From: a virus
DNA: 58,411 nt
IMG/VR virus record: IMGVR_UViG_3300032285_002078
Span: 1 to 58,411 of that record
Reading direction: 5' to 3' (one strand)
Shown here piece by piece: positions 1-7,953 of the stretch. Made by a program: the position numbers and the translations under genes. How positions within the stretch are numbered: position 1 is the stretch's first letter; the number at the start of each line of letters is the position of its first letter. Under the pieces are notes generated by a model, which saw only the letters and a program-made list of their open reading frames with translations, searched no databases and was not told the DNA's origin.

Positions 1-830
1 GCATATGGAATTTCGATTTGCAACGACTCAACAGGTTTTGCATAACGTGTTTTCATAATTTTACAGGCTGCACGAATACCATGTACTTCACTTGTCTTGG
101 TACCATTCTCGTCAGTCTTAAGTTTAAGTTTTTTCATAGCAACTACAATCGAACTTGCATAAACAAATCCCTGACCACCACTAATCTTGTCATCTGGATC
201 GAACATATCCTGACTTGCGTATGTATGGTTGGTGCAAACCATACCTACATTATAACTACCAAACATGTTAACACAATTACGAACAAGACTTGTAAGTGCT
301 TTAGGCTTACGACCCATGTCTCCCTTCATATCACCTGCTTCAAACTGGTTAATGTCAGTAGGAGTAAGCAACATACCTAATGAGTCTATAACAAATAAGA
401 CTTTAGGACGAGGCTCCATAGCTTTGTACTCTTTCATGAATTCACTGATAGTTTTTGCAACATCATCAATCATAGCCATGTTGAGTTTAAGCAATTTATC
501 TTCACTTGTATCTACACCAAGTGCGTGAAGCCATGCTTCGTCAAGTGCATTTTCGCTATCAATTAAGATAACATAGATACCTTGTTCTTGTGCATTTTTA
601 ACGATGTTTGCGGAACAGATATAACTTTTACCAGCACCAGATTCTCCAGCGAACACAGTGACTTTGCCCAAAGGAATACCTTTGTAAAAGTCGCCACTAA
701 TAAGTGCATTCAAAGCATAATTACCAGTGCCTATCCAGTCTGTAGGATCATTGAATCCTACACCTAAACCGTCAATTGACTTGGTCAGTGTCTTTCTAAA
801 TTTTGATAAATCGAACGCTTTAGTAGCCAT
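1..830 (-). CDS. uvsX: UvsX/RecA-like recombinase (3' end cut off)
   Basis: Strand-exchange recombinase that coats ssDNA and drives homologous pairing in phage recombination-dependent replication. I translated the minus strand from the ATG at 828-830; about 276 codons are present and the C terminus lies beyond the left edge. The Walker A motif GESGAGKS is at residues 62-69, and a Walker B strand VLFVID ending in D149 precedes SLG. The stretch IDSEN near residue 90 and the NHTYAS and GGQGFVYASS segments fit the RecA core of T4 UvsX. The gene starts one base after the stop of the 62-residue protein upstream, so the two are translationally linked. It is downstream of gene 32, whose product is the functional partner of UvsX. 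Confidence 0.9.
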   Translation of the reverse strand, partial: MATKAFDLSKFRKTLTKSIDGLGVGFNDPTDWIGTGNYALNALISGDFYKGIPLGKVTVFAGESGAGKSYICSANIVKNAQEQGIYVILIDSENALDEAWLHALGVDTSEDKLLKLNMAMIDDVAKTISEFMKEYKAMEPRPKVLFVIDSLGMLLTPTDINQFEAGDMKGDMGRKPKALTSLVRNCVNMFGSYNVGMVCTNHTYASQDMFDPDDKISGGQGFVYASSIVVAMKKLKLKTDENGTKTSEVHGIRAACKIMKTRYAKPVESLQIEIPY

Positions 831-831
831 A

Positions 832-1020
832 TTATTCTACATCCATTGTGTTCCACTCTTGTACTACAGCAAGCATTTCCTCTTCTGTATTACATAGAAC
901 TTTAGCAGTTTTCCAGTCGTCGTTTTCATTACGACCACCTACTTCAACCATAAAACCGTTATCATAACGATTAATAGTGATTGACTCGTTTACTTTTGTT
1001 AATTTGTTTAATTTAGACAT
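832..1020 (-). CDS. Small protein of unknown function between gp32 and UvsX
   Basis: A 62-residue protein, start MSKLNKLTKVNESI, with an AGGAAAA ribosome-binding site ahead of the ATG. It is rich in charged residues and contains WKTAKVLCNTEEEMLAVVQEW, which looks like a compact alpha/beta fold; no known family is recognised. Its stop codon is separated from the uvsX ATG by one base, and gene 32 ends 67 bases upstream, so it is probably co-transcribed with both. The placement suggests a role in replication or recombination, but that is context only. Confidence 0.7.
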   Translation of the reverse strand: MSKLNKLTKVNESITINRYDNGFMVEVGGRNENDDWKTAKVLCNTEEEMLAVVQEWNTMDVE

Positions 1021-1087
1021 TTGTTTTTCCTGTTTTTATAGATGACAAGGGCGTACAACTAAATTGCAGAGGCCCAAGCCGAATGTT

Positions 1088-2068
1088 TTACTTTTGACGA
1101 TTACGAATCATTGCCAAGATATCTTGGGCACGATTATCACCGCCTGCATCTGCCGCTGGTGCAGGTGTAGCTTTTGCTACTGGAGCAGGAGTGTCATCTT
1201 CGTCATCATGTGATGCCGCAGGTATAGCTTTTGCTACTGGAGAAGATGTCTTTTGTGGATCACCTGTATTCTGGCTCATGCCAGCTGGTTTGAAGTATTG
1301 GCCCCAACGTTCCATATCATATGGCTCGCCATCAACTGACGCTTCAAACATTTCCTTCATTACCTTCAACTCGACATCAGTCGGCTTTTTAGGCAAGAAG
1401 TCAGACAAATTAAACAAACCGTGATCTTTAATTGCCGCTTGTTCTAAATCGTTCAATGGGCGCTCACGACGTGACCAAGTACTAGTAGAGTAGTCAGCAT
1501 AACCGCCTTTGCTACCTTTCTTCATACGATAGTCAATACCGTGTACGTAGTCTGTTGGCAAGTCTTCCAATTCTGGATCAACCAAAGCGGCACGGATACT
1601 TGTAAAGATCTGTGGGCCGATGATAAATCTACGGATTGGATTTGCTGGGGTTTCTTTTTCAGCAAGACCATCTTCTACTACGAAGCCTTGGAAAATATAA
1701 CTACGTTTCTTCCAGTACTTACGGCCCATGTCTTCCAATGCTGGGTCTTTGAACCATGCACGAACTTCTGACAAGATCGGGCATACATTGCCTTCGCCAT
1801 ACATTTCTACGCATGGAACTTGTACTGTAATTTGTTTGCTTTCTGATTCACCTTTAATTCCGGCGAATGGCAATTTGATCATTGCACGTTCAACCCAGAA
1901 AAAAGTGTTATTGGCGTTACCGTCTGGTAGGAAGCGTAGGACCGCTTCGTCGCCTTCTTTTAGATTCCAGAATGGATAAATTGAATTGTCTCCACCTGTT
2001 CTGTTACCGTCTGAACCTTTCGATTCTGCTGCCTTAAGTTTTGCTCTGATTTCTGCTAATGTAGCCAT
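1088..2068 (-). CDS. 32: Single-stranded DNA-binding protein (gp32)
   Basis: A 326-residue homologue of T4 gp32, which binds ssDNA cooperatively and couples replication, recombination and repair. The N terminus MATLAEIRAKLKAAE is the basic, helical self-association segment. The core contains the YPFWNLKEGDEAVLRFLPDG strand region (residues 31-50) and the aromatic GRKYWKKRSYIFQGFVV stretch. The C terminus has a spacer rich in Ala/Pro, an acidic patch DDEDD, and ends AQDILAMIRNRQK, as in gp32 of marine T4-like phages. Only two cysteines (C86, C96) are seen where T4 gp32 has a His-Cys3 zinc site, so zinc binding is doubtful. The start has an AGGAG ribosome-binding site and follows a structured leader. 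Confidence 0.92.
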   Translation of the reverse strand: MATLAEIRAKLKAAESKGSDGNRTGGDNSIYPFWNLKEGDEAVLRFLPDGNANNTFFWVERAMIKLPFAGIKGESESKQITVQVPCVEMYGEGNVCPILSEVRAWFKDPALEDMGRKYWKKRSYIFQGFVVEDGLAEKETPANPIRRFIIGPQIFTSIRAALVDPELEDLPTDYVHGIDYRMKKGSKGGYADYSTSTWSRRERPLNDLEQAAIKDHGLFNLSDFLPKKPTDVELKVMKEMFEASVDGEPYDMERWGQYFKPAGMSQNTGDPQKTSSPVAKAIPAASHDDEDDTPAPVAKATPAPAADAGGDNRAQDILAMIRNRQK

Positions 2069-2125
2069 AGTATTTCTCCTGTTGTAAGCCTATGTTTTGC
2101 ATTTCTGCTATTTTTATGTGCCTGT

Positions 2126-2181
2126 ATTGCTTTAGAACCTACTAAAGCAAAAAACGCATACATGTTATTGTATACGTTTTT
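2126..2181 (-). promoter_or_regulatory. Structured 5' leader of gene 32, two hairpins
   Basis: Read on the minus strand, the leader has a first stem with arms AAAACG and CGTTTT extended by TATACA pairing (2149-2181) and a second perfect 7-bp stem GCTTTAG/CTAAAGC (2129-2148). These are followed by about 60 A-rich bases to the AGGAG and ATG. In T4, gene 32 mRNA carries a leader pseudoknot followed by an unstructured stretch where gp32 represses its own translation. The same order here suggests autoregulation. The first stem is also followed by a run of six T, so it could instead act as a terminator or attenuator. Confidence 0.5.
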
Positions 2182-2188
2182 ATTTATC
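2181..2188 (-). promoter_or_regulatory. Late promoter box upstream of gene 32
   Basis: Minus-strand GATAAATA, an exact match to the window's T4-like late box. It lies 112 bases upstream of the gene 32 ATG, so a transcript starting here would begin at the foot of the first leader hairpin. Confidence 0.55.
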
Positions 2189-2231
2189 ATTGCAAGAGAA
2201 ATCTTGCTTAAATGTGATTTATTTTCACCAA

Positions 2232-3704
2232 TTATCTACGACCCAATGAAACTATTCTTGCCAAAGTTTGATCGTCTGCATACTTGACTGCTTCTTGTAC
2301 ACGGCCTGGTAAAGGTTTAACATTGGGCATAGGTCTTGGTGTTGGAGGATTTGGAAGATTAGTAAACTTGCTTGTATCAAGTTCTTTTTTATCCGGAGGA
2401 GTAGGTGCTGTTGGTGGAGTAGGTGCTGTTGGTGGAGTAGGTGCCTTTGGCGCCGCAGTATCATCTTTTTGTTGAGTGGTATATTGTTTACCTTTCCAAG
2501 TAAATATTCCACCTCCTGGATTTTTCGGATCTTTTTGCATTTGAGCATTACGTGCCGCTCTAAATGCTTGTCCAAAACTTTGATTAGCTGGCACAACGCC
2601 ATCACCTCCGGCTGATTGTCCTCCGGGTATTGTAGTTGCAGGATCTGCTCCTGGTTTAGTTCCATCTAATGCCGCACTTCCTGTTGTAGGTTGTGCCGCA
2701 TTAGCTGTCATTGCCGCCCCCATTGCCTGATCTTCTGCATCTTGGTTAGCACCAATTTCTTTTTCTTTTGCCGCTTGAGCATTAGCCTTCATTGCCGCAC
2801 CCATATCTGCATCTTCTTGATCTGCCGCGGTTAAAGCAGGTGCTGTTTCTGGTGTTTTAGCAGCTTGATCGATAGCGGCTTGTGCATTTTTTAATGCTTC
2901 AACTGTTTCTGGATCGTGATCATTGCCTTCTAATTTTTCAATTTCAGCCATTATGGCCTGGCATTGTTGAATTAATTCTGCTTTATCAGTTGCAGGAGTT
3001 TTAGGGGCCGCCTGGTTCGCAGGATTTTCTAATCCGCCAGTTGGAATAGCTGTTGCCGCATTAGTAGTTCCAATTGGATTTTTAGCCGTATCTCCTGGTT
3101 TGCTAGCAGGTACATCAGCTTCTGCGATTAAACTACGTAATCGTCTCATAGCCTCTGCTAACGGTAAATTAGCAGGCACTACGCCACCGCCAGTTTTAGC
3201 ATCTCTAGTTCCTATTAATGCTAATAAATTAGTTACAACTTTTTTCAATTCTTCAACTTTTGCATCTACTGCTTTATCAGTTTCAATTTTTTTCTGAGCG
3301 GCTGTTTGATTAGCAATATTTTGTGCCTGTGCATCTGCACTTGCTCCACGACCAAACAAATTTCTAGTTAAGTAATCAGCTTGTCCAGCATTGGGCATAG
3401 TACCATCCCATTGATCAAACGGAGGTAATTCTGGAGGCAATCCGTAACGTTGACGTACAATATCATCCTTTGGAGGGTAAGATACTTCTGCCTTATTATA
3501 CAAGTCTTTAATTTGTTGTAATGCTAATGCATAATTACGCTGACTCTTTTTACCTTTCTGAGCAGTAGTTGCTTGATAATCAGGTTTGCCCCACGAACTT
3601 GGGTCGTACCATACTTCATCAATTTCATTATTGTTTTCTAAAATTAATTTTTCTCTTAATGAATTAACACGTTTGGATAATTCAGCTTCTGTAATTTTTT
3701 TCAT
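2232..3704 (-). CDS. Low-complexity Ala/Pro-rich late protein, function unknown
   Basis: A 490-residue protein, not assigned to a family. The N terminus (MKKITEAELSKRVNSLREKL) is helical and charged and is followed by WYDPSSWGKPDY and a PPELPPFDQWDG segment. The middle is Ala/Gln/Glu-rich with two near-copies of a QEDADMGAAMKANAQAA-type stretch (around residues 295-345). Near residue 430 there is a proline-rich tandem, (APTPPT) repeated, encoded by an 18-bp DNA repeat. A short folded tail RVQEAVKYADDQTLARIVSL ends it. It begins two bases after the preceding large protein, so both are likely late virion or assembly proteins. A scaffold or linker role is possible but unproven. Confidence 0.75.
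   Translation of the reverse strand: MKKITEAELSKRVNSLREKLILENNNEIDEVWYDPSSWGKPDYQATTAQKGKKSQRNYALALQQIKDLYNKAEVSYPPKDDIVRQRYGLPPELPPFDQWDGTMPNAGQADYLTRNLFGRGASADAQAQNIANQTAAQKKIETDKAVDAKVEELKKVVTNLLALIGTRDAKTGGGVVPANLPLAEAMRRLRSLIAEADVPASKPGDTAKNPIGTTNAATAIPTGGLENPANQAAPKTPATDKAELIQQCQAIMAEIEKLEGNDHDPETVEALKNAQAAIDQAAKTPETAPALTAADQEDADMGAAMKANAQAAKEKEIGANQDAEDQAMGAAMTANAAQPTTGSAALDGTKPGADPATTIPGGQSAGGDGVVPANQSFGQAFRAARNAQMQKDPKNPGGGIFTWKGKQYTTQQKDDTAAPKAPTPPTAPTPPTAPTPPDKKELDTSKFTNLPNPPTPRPMPNVKPLPGRVQEAVKYADDQTLARIVSLGRR
2398..2445. repeat. 18-bp tandem repeat, 2.7 copies
   Basis: The unit GGAGTAGGTGCTGTTGGT occurs at 2398-2415 and again at 2416-2433, followed by a partial copy to 2445. It lies in frame in the low-complexity gene and encodes repeated Ala-Pro-Thr-Pro-Pro-Thr on the minus strand, so the copy number can change without breaking the reading frame. 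Confidence 0.9.
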
Positions 3705-3706
3705 AA

Positions 3707-6283
3707 TTATTTAATTCCTGCAATTTTCAGCCATGACGCTAGTTCATCACTTTCGTTCATGCCCGGTATAGTCATGCCTTGTTTAGGCATTTTACTCATG
3801 ATTTGTTGCATCATAGCATTTGGATCTATATTGCCTGCACCACCGGGTAACTCCATGTTACCTTGTGGCATCTTGCTTTGTATACCTTTCATCATAGCTC
3901 GAGGATCAAATTGACCGTCATCGCCTATACCTGGCATATTCATACCTTTCATCATGCCACCAAGTTTACTTTGAATACTTTTTTGCATAGCTTCTGGACT
4001 AGATCCATCAAAGCCCATACCAGTAACCATATCTCTAAATTTGGCCATGGCATCTGCATAACTCGCTGGCTTTCCGTCAATTGTACCAGTTTGATTATTG
4101 CTTGATGTTTGACCTGCTTGGGGTACAGATGCATTTGTTTCATCTGGCACTTCAAGATCGCCTTCTTCATCGCCTTCATCCGAGTCATCGTAAGGACCCA
4201 TGCTAGGATTATCTTCATCTACACTGTGAGCTTGATGTGGAAGTCCTGCCATTTGCTTCATGCGATTTAACCCGCTTGCATCACTGCTTGGATCCATTTT
4301 TTCAATCATAGCTAACACTCGGCTAACATCTTCTTTGGTAGCATGTTCATATTCGCCATTTTTAAAATTGGAAATAACATGTTGTTTAGTCCAAGTGCCA
4401 CCTTTGGTAAAGTTGCCTTCTGTAATGGTTGCATCTCTATTCCAAAAACCACTAATGCTTTTTAAGATTTCTTGTACACCGTCACCACTACTGTGTGACT
4501 TCATACCAATGCTTGCTGGGTCAATACCGCATTCTTGCAATGCACTCATCAGGCTCATCTTTCTAGAACCAAAATCTAATTGTGTGTCTGGGCCTGCTCC
4601 GCACTCGACAGCTTTAATTAATTTGGCTTTTAACTTACTCATACCCATGCTTTCTGCAACTTGAGGAGCTTCTGGCTCGGCAGGTGCCTCTGGAGCAGTT
4701 GGCTCATCAGGTGTTGCTGGTGCCTCTGGTTCAGCCGTTGTCATGTCTTGACCACCCACAGGCATGTCACTGCCTTCAGGACTACTAAATTGTAATTGTC
4801 CTGATTGAATTAAATCTGCAAGATCTTTGTTATGCTCGGACATTTGATTTAAAATTACTTCAATTCCTGAACGCATATCTAAATCGCCTGTATCACTTAA
4901 ATGGTCTAACATAGAAGCAAACTCTGGATCAGGAATTAACTCTTTTACTTTGTTAAGATTAACATCGTCTGGGCCGCCTTTGAGTTCAGTTTTGAAAATA
5001 TCATTTAATTCAGCGACTGCACTTGGACGTTGTTTTGGATCAAATATTCCGCCCAGGACTTGTGTAGTATTGTCATCTTCGGGGAGAATACCATTCATAA
5101 AGTCTTCAAATGCTTGCTCTGGATTAAATCCTTCTTTTTTAGGCATACCTTTTTGGGCCAATGCTTTTACAGTATCATGAGGTGTACGGTTAGGATTGTG
5201 TTTTTTCTTAAAAGGAGATTTGTTCTTGTCAGCATCTTGTTCAGTTTTATCTTTATACCACGGAGCAACATCTTCTTTGTCATCTTCTGCTAATAAATCT
5301 TCTGCTGTTAATTCACGTACTGGTAATTCACTTTCATCAACTAATTTATAGATATACGGGAATACGCTTTTCAATTCTTCGTTGAATGTGCGTATAGTTA
5401 AACGATCAATCCAGTCATCCATAACTGCTTCAGGAATCATTTGTTCTTCTTGTTCTTGAAAACTTTCCGCAAATTGTTGATAATATGTAGGACGTTGTAA
5501 TGAATGTATTTCTTTTTTAATGCTATCAATGCGTTCCATTACTTTGCTAGTAATATCGCCCATTGCTTCGCTTAATTGTGTTTGACGACTAACATAGCTT
5601 TTAAACTTACGCAAACTTGCTAATTCTTCGCTTAAACCAGTAATGTGTTGACCGATACCGTCGTAAGGATGTCCGCCTGCTTTGATGTGTTCTGCTAATG
5701 CACGGGCACCATTCAAATGCTTTACTGGATAACGGAAACGTTCTCCTACGGCATTCTCAATGTAAATGTTTTCAATGTGCATTGTTCGGCCTGCGGCAAG
5801 TTCAGGATTAATTTGTTGACTGTGTTTAATAATTAATCGTGCTTCTCCGAGATCCTGGTAGCTCATCTTCGAAGTACCAAACAACTTGTTTTCCATAATC
5901 ATATCATCCTTAACTTTGGAGCGAAACGCATAGTCTCTTTTATCTAAATTACTTTTACCCATTCTTTTAACATCATAATTTAATAGCCTATCTTTAGCAA
6001 ACTGCCTAAAACTGCGAATAAATTTAAATGCACCAGGGTGTTTTTTTGCAACAATATCTCCGCTGACTTCTAACACAACACCTTCATCGGCGTCAAGTGT
6101 AACAGAAATAGTGCCAATTTCGTCACCGTCTTCTTTGTATTCAAACTCAAAAAATCGAGCTTTGGGTATATCTTGTTTTTTACTCAATACGTTAGCTTCT
6201 TCATCTCCGATACGAATATCAGGGAAGCGTGTCTGTATTTTTCCATAAAGGTCTTTAGCAATTGTATCTAAATTAGCATCCAT
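3707..6283 (-). CDS. Large late protein next to terminase, function unknown
   Basis: About 858 residues from the ATG at 6283 (MDANLDTIAKDLYGKIQTRF). The frame is open to an earlier ATG at 6361, but that would overlap the terminase gene by 68 bases, and a late promoter box sits directly before 6283. The N-terminal third is a mixed alpha/beta region (to about residue 250). A charged helical part follows, then an acidic Pro/Glu/Ala linker, and a Met/Gly-rich C-terminal third with repeats of the type AMMKGIQSKMPQG, AMMQQIMSKMPKQG. No enzymatic motif is visible. Its position after gp17 and its late box suggest a virion or head-assembly role. No homologous function is recognised. Confidence 0.75.
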   Translation of the reverse strand: MDANLDTIAKDLYGKIQTRFPDIRIGDEEANVLSKKQDIPKARFFEFEYKEDGDEIGTISVTLDADEGVVLEVSGDIVAKKHPGAFKFIRSFRQFAKDRLLNYDVKRMGKSNLDKRDYAFRSKVKDDMIMENKLFGTSKMSYQDLGEARLIIKHSQQINPELAAGRTMHIENIYIENAVGERFRYPVKHLNGARALAEHIKAGGHPYDGIGQHITGLSEELASLRKFKSYVSRQTQLSEAMGDITSKVMERIDSIKKEIHSLQRPTYYQQFAESFQEQEEQMIPEAVMDDWIDRLTIRTFNEELKSVFPYIYKLVDESELPVRELTAEDLLAEDDKEDVAPWYKDKTEQDADKNKSPFKKKHNPNRTPHDTVKALAQKGMPKKEGFNPEQAFEDFMNGILPEDDNTTQVLGGIFDPKQRPSAVAELNDIFKTELKGGPDDVNLNKVKELIPDPEFASMLDHLSDTGDLDMRSGIEVILNQMSEHNKDLADLIQSGQLQFSSPEGSDMPVGGQDMTTAEPEAPATPDEPTAPEAPAEPEAPQVAESMGMSKLKAKLIKAVECGAGPDTQLDFGSRKMSLMSALQECGIDPASIGMKSHSSGDGVQEILKSISGFWNRDATITEGNFTKGGTWTKQHVISNFKNGEYEHATKEDVSRVLAMIEKMDPSSDASGLNRMKQMAGLPHQAHSVDEDNPSMGPYDDSDEGDEEGDLEVPDETNASVPQAGQTSSNNQTGTIDGKPASYADAMAKFRDMVTGMGFDGSSPEAMQKSIQSKLGGMMKGMNMPGIGDDGQFDPRAMMKGIQSKMPQGNMELPGGAGNIDPNAMMQQIMSKMPKQGMTIPGMNESDELASWLKIAGIK

Positions 6284-6287
6284 ATGA

Positions 6288-6295
6288 TATTTATC
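6288..6295 (-). promoter_or_regulatory. Late promoter box abutting an ATG
   Basis: Minus-strand GATAAATA followed by TCAT and then the ATG at 6283. The terminase TGA stop overlaps the box (TGATAAATA). No Shine-Dalgarno sequence can fit in the 4-base gap; the predicted transcription start falls at or in the ATG. Confidence 0.7.
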
Positions 6296-7889
6296 AAACG
6301 TTAGAGGAAATGAATATGGGTAGTGGTGCTTCCCAATCTTCGGTAAAATCGTTATTAACACTCATTGTTTCAAATACTACAGGATCCCATTCTGCTAGAA
6401 TAACACTCATACGTATTATAAGCAATAATGCACTTACTAAATCGTCATGTTGCCCAACTTTTGCTTTGAAGCTGGTGCCTGCCGCAATAAATGCCTTGAG
6501 CTCTGTAATCAAAGGCCTACTGTTTATTTTCATTTTATCGTTTTCAATTAGATATTTTAAACGGGCACAAGCTGATATTTTGCTGCCAAATGTAGTATTA
6601 AACCCTTTACGGAATTTACGCACATGTCCTTTCTTCACAGGCTCGCTGACAAATAATCCTGGGAATGTTTCTTCTCCAAGATCCTTAATAACAACTAAAG
6701 CCGCTTCACCTACTGTATTATTTTCCACACTCCAATAGATACTATTGGTGTATTCTTGACCAATTTCGTCTTGAATATATTTCACTATATCTCTAAATAT
6801 CCTAACTTGATCTTGGATGATTGTAAGATTGTGTTGCCATTCTCCACACTGTATCATGCTAGGTAATTCAAATATTTGTATGGCAGCATAATCTCCGCCT
6901 GTTCCTAAACTCGGATCCAGTGCAACAACATATAAGTTTCCTGGTGTTGGTTTTTTAAACCAACGAACTTGTCCCATTTTAGTAATGGCCTCTCGACCAG
7001 TAAGCTCGCTTAATTTAATACTATTAATAAGAGTCTCGTCGTACACCAAGAACTCGCAACCGTATTCACGACGGAAACGTTCTTCGCCAATACGCCCCAT
7101 CTCAACTTGTTTCCAATTTTCATCACGATCAGGATGTTCACTCCATTCTGCACGGAAACCGTGAAAGCCATTAATGCCAAGGCCGTCTTCTTTCTCGTTG
7201 CCAAACTCATCAAAGGTGTTTTTACTTTCTTTCCAAATTAATGCAAATTCGTCTTCGTCACTGTTTGGAGTACTGGTGATAATTGCTCGACCACCAGTTG
7301 CTAGTGTTGGGCTGATTGAAGTCCAAAACTCTGTGGCAATATTTGGTTGAACGAAAGCAAACTCATCACAGTATAATAAGGATATTGACATACCGCGACC
7401 AGTATTGCCGGTAGTAGTTGCTGATACAATTCTTGATCCATTTTCAAACTCTATTGAGCCCTTGTTATAGTTTACTACGCCTGCACGAATATGATCAGGG
7501 CATAGTTCGTATCCATAACGAATACGTTGCATAATTTCTTGTGAGCCTGTGTATTTGTGTGCGGCAACTAGAATAGTTTGATCTGGATGGAACATAGCAA
7601 ACCATAGTAAGTATGCTGACGCACAAGTTGTCTTGCCACTTTGACGTGGTAGCATGTTAATGTTAAAACGATAATCGTGATAACTTTGTAATAGTCTTTC
7701 CTGATATTCAAAAGGTTGGAACAACATTTTACCTTTAACAGGATGCTGAATATAGAAAAAGTTTTTACTAAAATGTAAATATCCGTTAGTCGGATCAGCA
7801 CATGCCAGCAAGTCAGTAACTTGCTGTTCCGTAAACTTTTCTCGAGTATGTGCTTTCTTGGTGATTACACCATCTAAACTTTTTGACAT
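6294..7889 (-). CDS. 17: Terminase large subunit, ATPase-nuclease (gp17)
   Basis: Packaging motor that pumps DNA into the prohead and cuts concatemers; 531 residues (T4 gp17 has 610). The ATPase domain shows Walker A PRQSGKTT at residues 81-88, Walker B LLYCDE with D175 and E176, and the coupling motif TSTPNS near 205-210. The RNase H-like nuclease domain has D325 in VALDPSLGTGGD, E388 in SVENN, and D481/D482 in GQHDDLVSAL, the three metal ligands expected. The ATG at 7889 has a weak late box only six bases upstream and no clear ribosome-binding site. Two unknown genes separate it from gp16. Confidence 0.96.
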   Translation of the reverse strand: MSKSLDGVITKKAHTREKFTEQQVTDLLACADPTNGYLHFSKNFFYIQHPVKGKMLFQPFEYQERLLQSYHDYRFNINMLPRQSGKTTCASAYLLWFAMFHPDQTILVAAHKYTGSQEIMQRIRYGYELCPDHIRAGVVNYNKGSIEFENGSRIVSATTTGNTGRGMSISLLYCDEFAFVQPNIATEFWTSISPTLATGGRAIITSTPNSDEDEFALIWKESKNTFDEFGNEKEDGLGINGFHGFRAEWSEHPDRDENWKQVEMGRIGEERFRREYGCEFLVYDETLINSIKLSELTGREAITKMGQVRWFKKPTPGNLYVVALDPSLGTGGDYAAIQIFELPSMIQCGEWQHNLTIIQDQVRIFRDIVKYIQDEIGQEYTNSIYWSVENNTVGEAALVVIKDLGEETFPGLFVSEPVKKGHVRKFRKGFNTTFGSKISACARLKYLIENDKMKINSRPLITELKAFIAAGTSFKAKVGQHDDLVSALLLIIRMSVILAEWDPVVFETMSVNNDFTEDWEAPLPIFISSNV

Positions 7890-7894
7890 AACTT

Positions 7895-7902
7895 TATTTA
7901 CA
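7895..7902 (-). promoter_or_regulatory. Weak late promoter box before gene 17
   Basis: Minus-strand TGTAAATA, 6 of 8 matches to GATAAATA, placed five bases before the ATG (AAAGT T then ATG). The geometry matches the other boxes that abut start codons. It overlaps the T tract of the upstream terminator. Confidence 0.4.
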
Positions 7903-7930
7903 TAAAAAAAGCACCACGAAGGTGCTTTTT
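7903..7930 (-). terminator. Rho-independent terminator
   Basis: Minus-strand stem AGCACC-TTCG-TGGTGCT-type hairpin (core 7911-7925) followed by seven T residues. It ends the transcript of the 265-residue gene and separates it from gene 17. The flanking A run also allows function on the plus strand. Confidence 0.85.
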
Positions 7931-7953
7931 GATATCTCGATTAAGATATTGGT

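Noticed and set aside
2192-2207. Hairpin GCAAG/CTTGC downstream of the 490-residue gene as a terminator
   Set aside because: No T tract follows it on the minus strand; it runs straight into the late promoter box.
3708-3715. ATTAAATA on the minus strand as a late promoter for the 490-residue gene
   Set aside because: It coincides with the Ile-Lys-stop codons of the upstream gene, matches only 6 of 8 bases, and the two genes are nearly contiguous; read-through is simpler.
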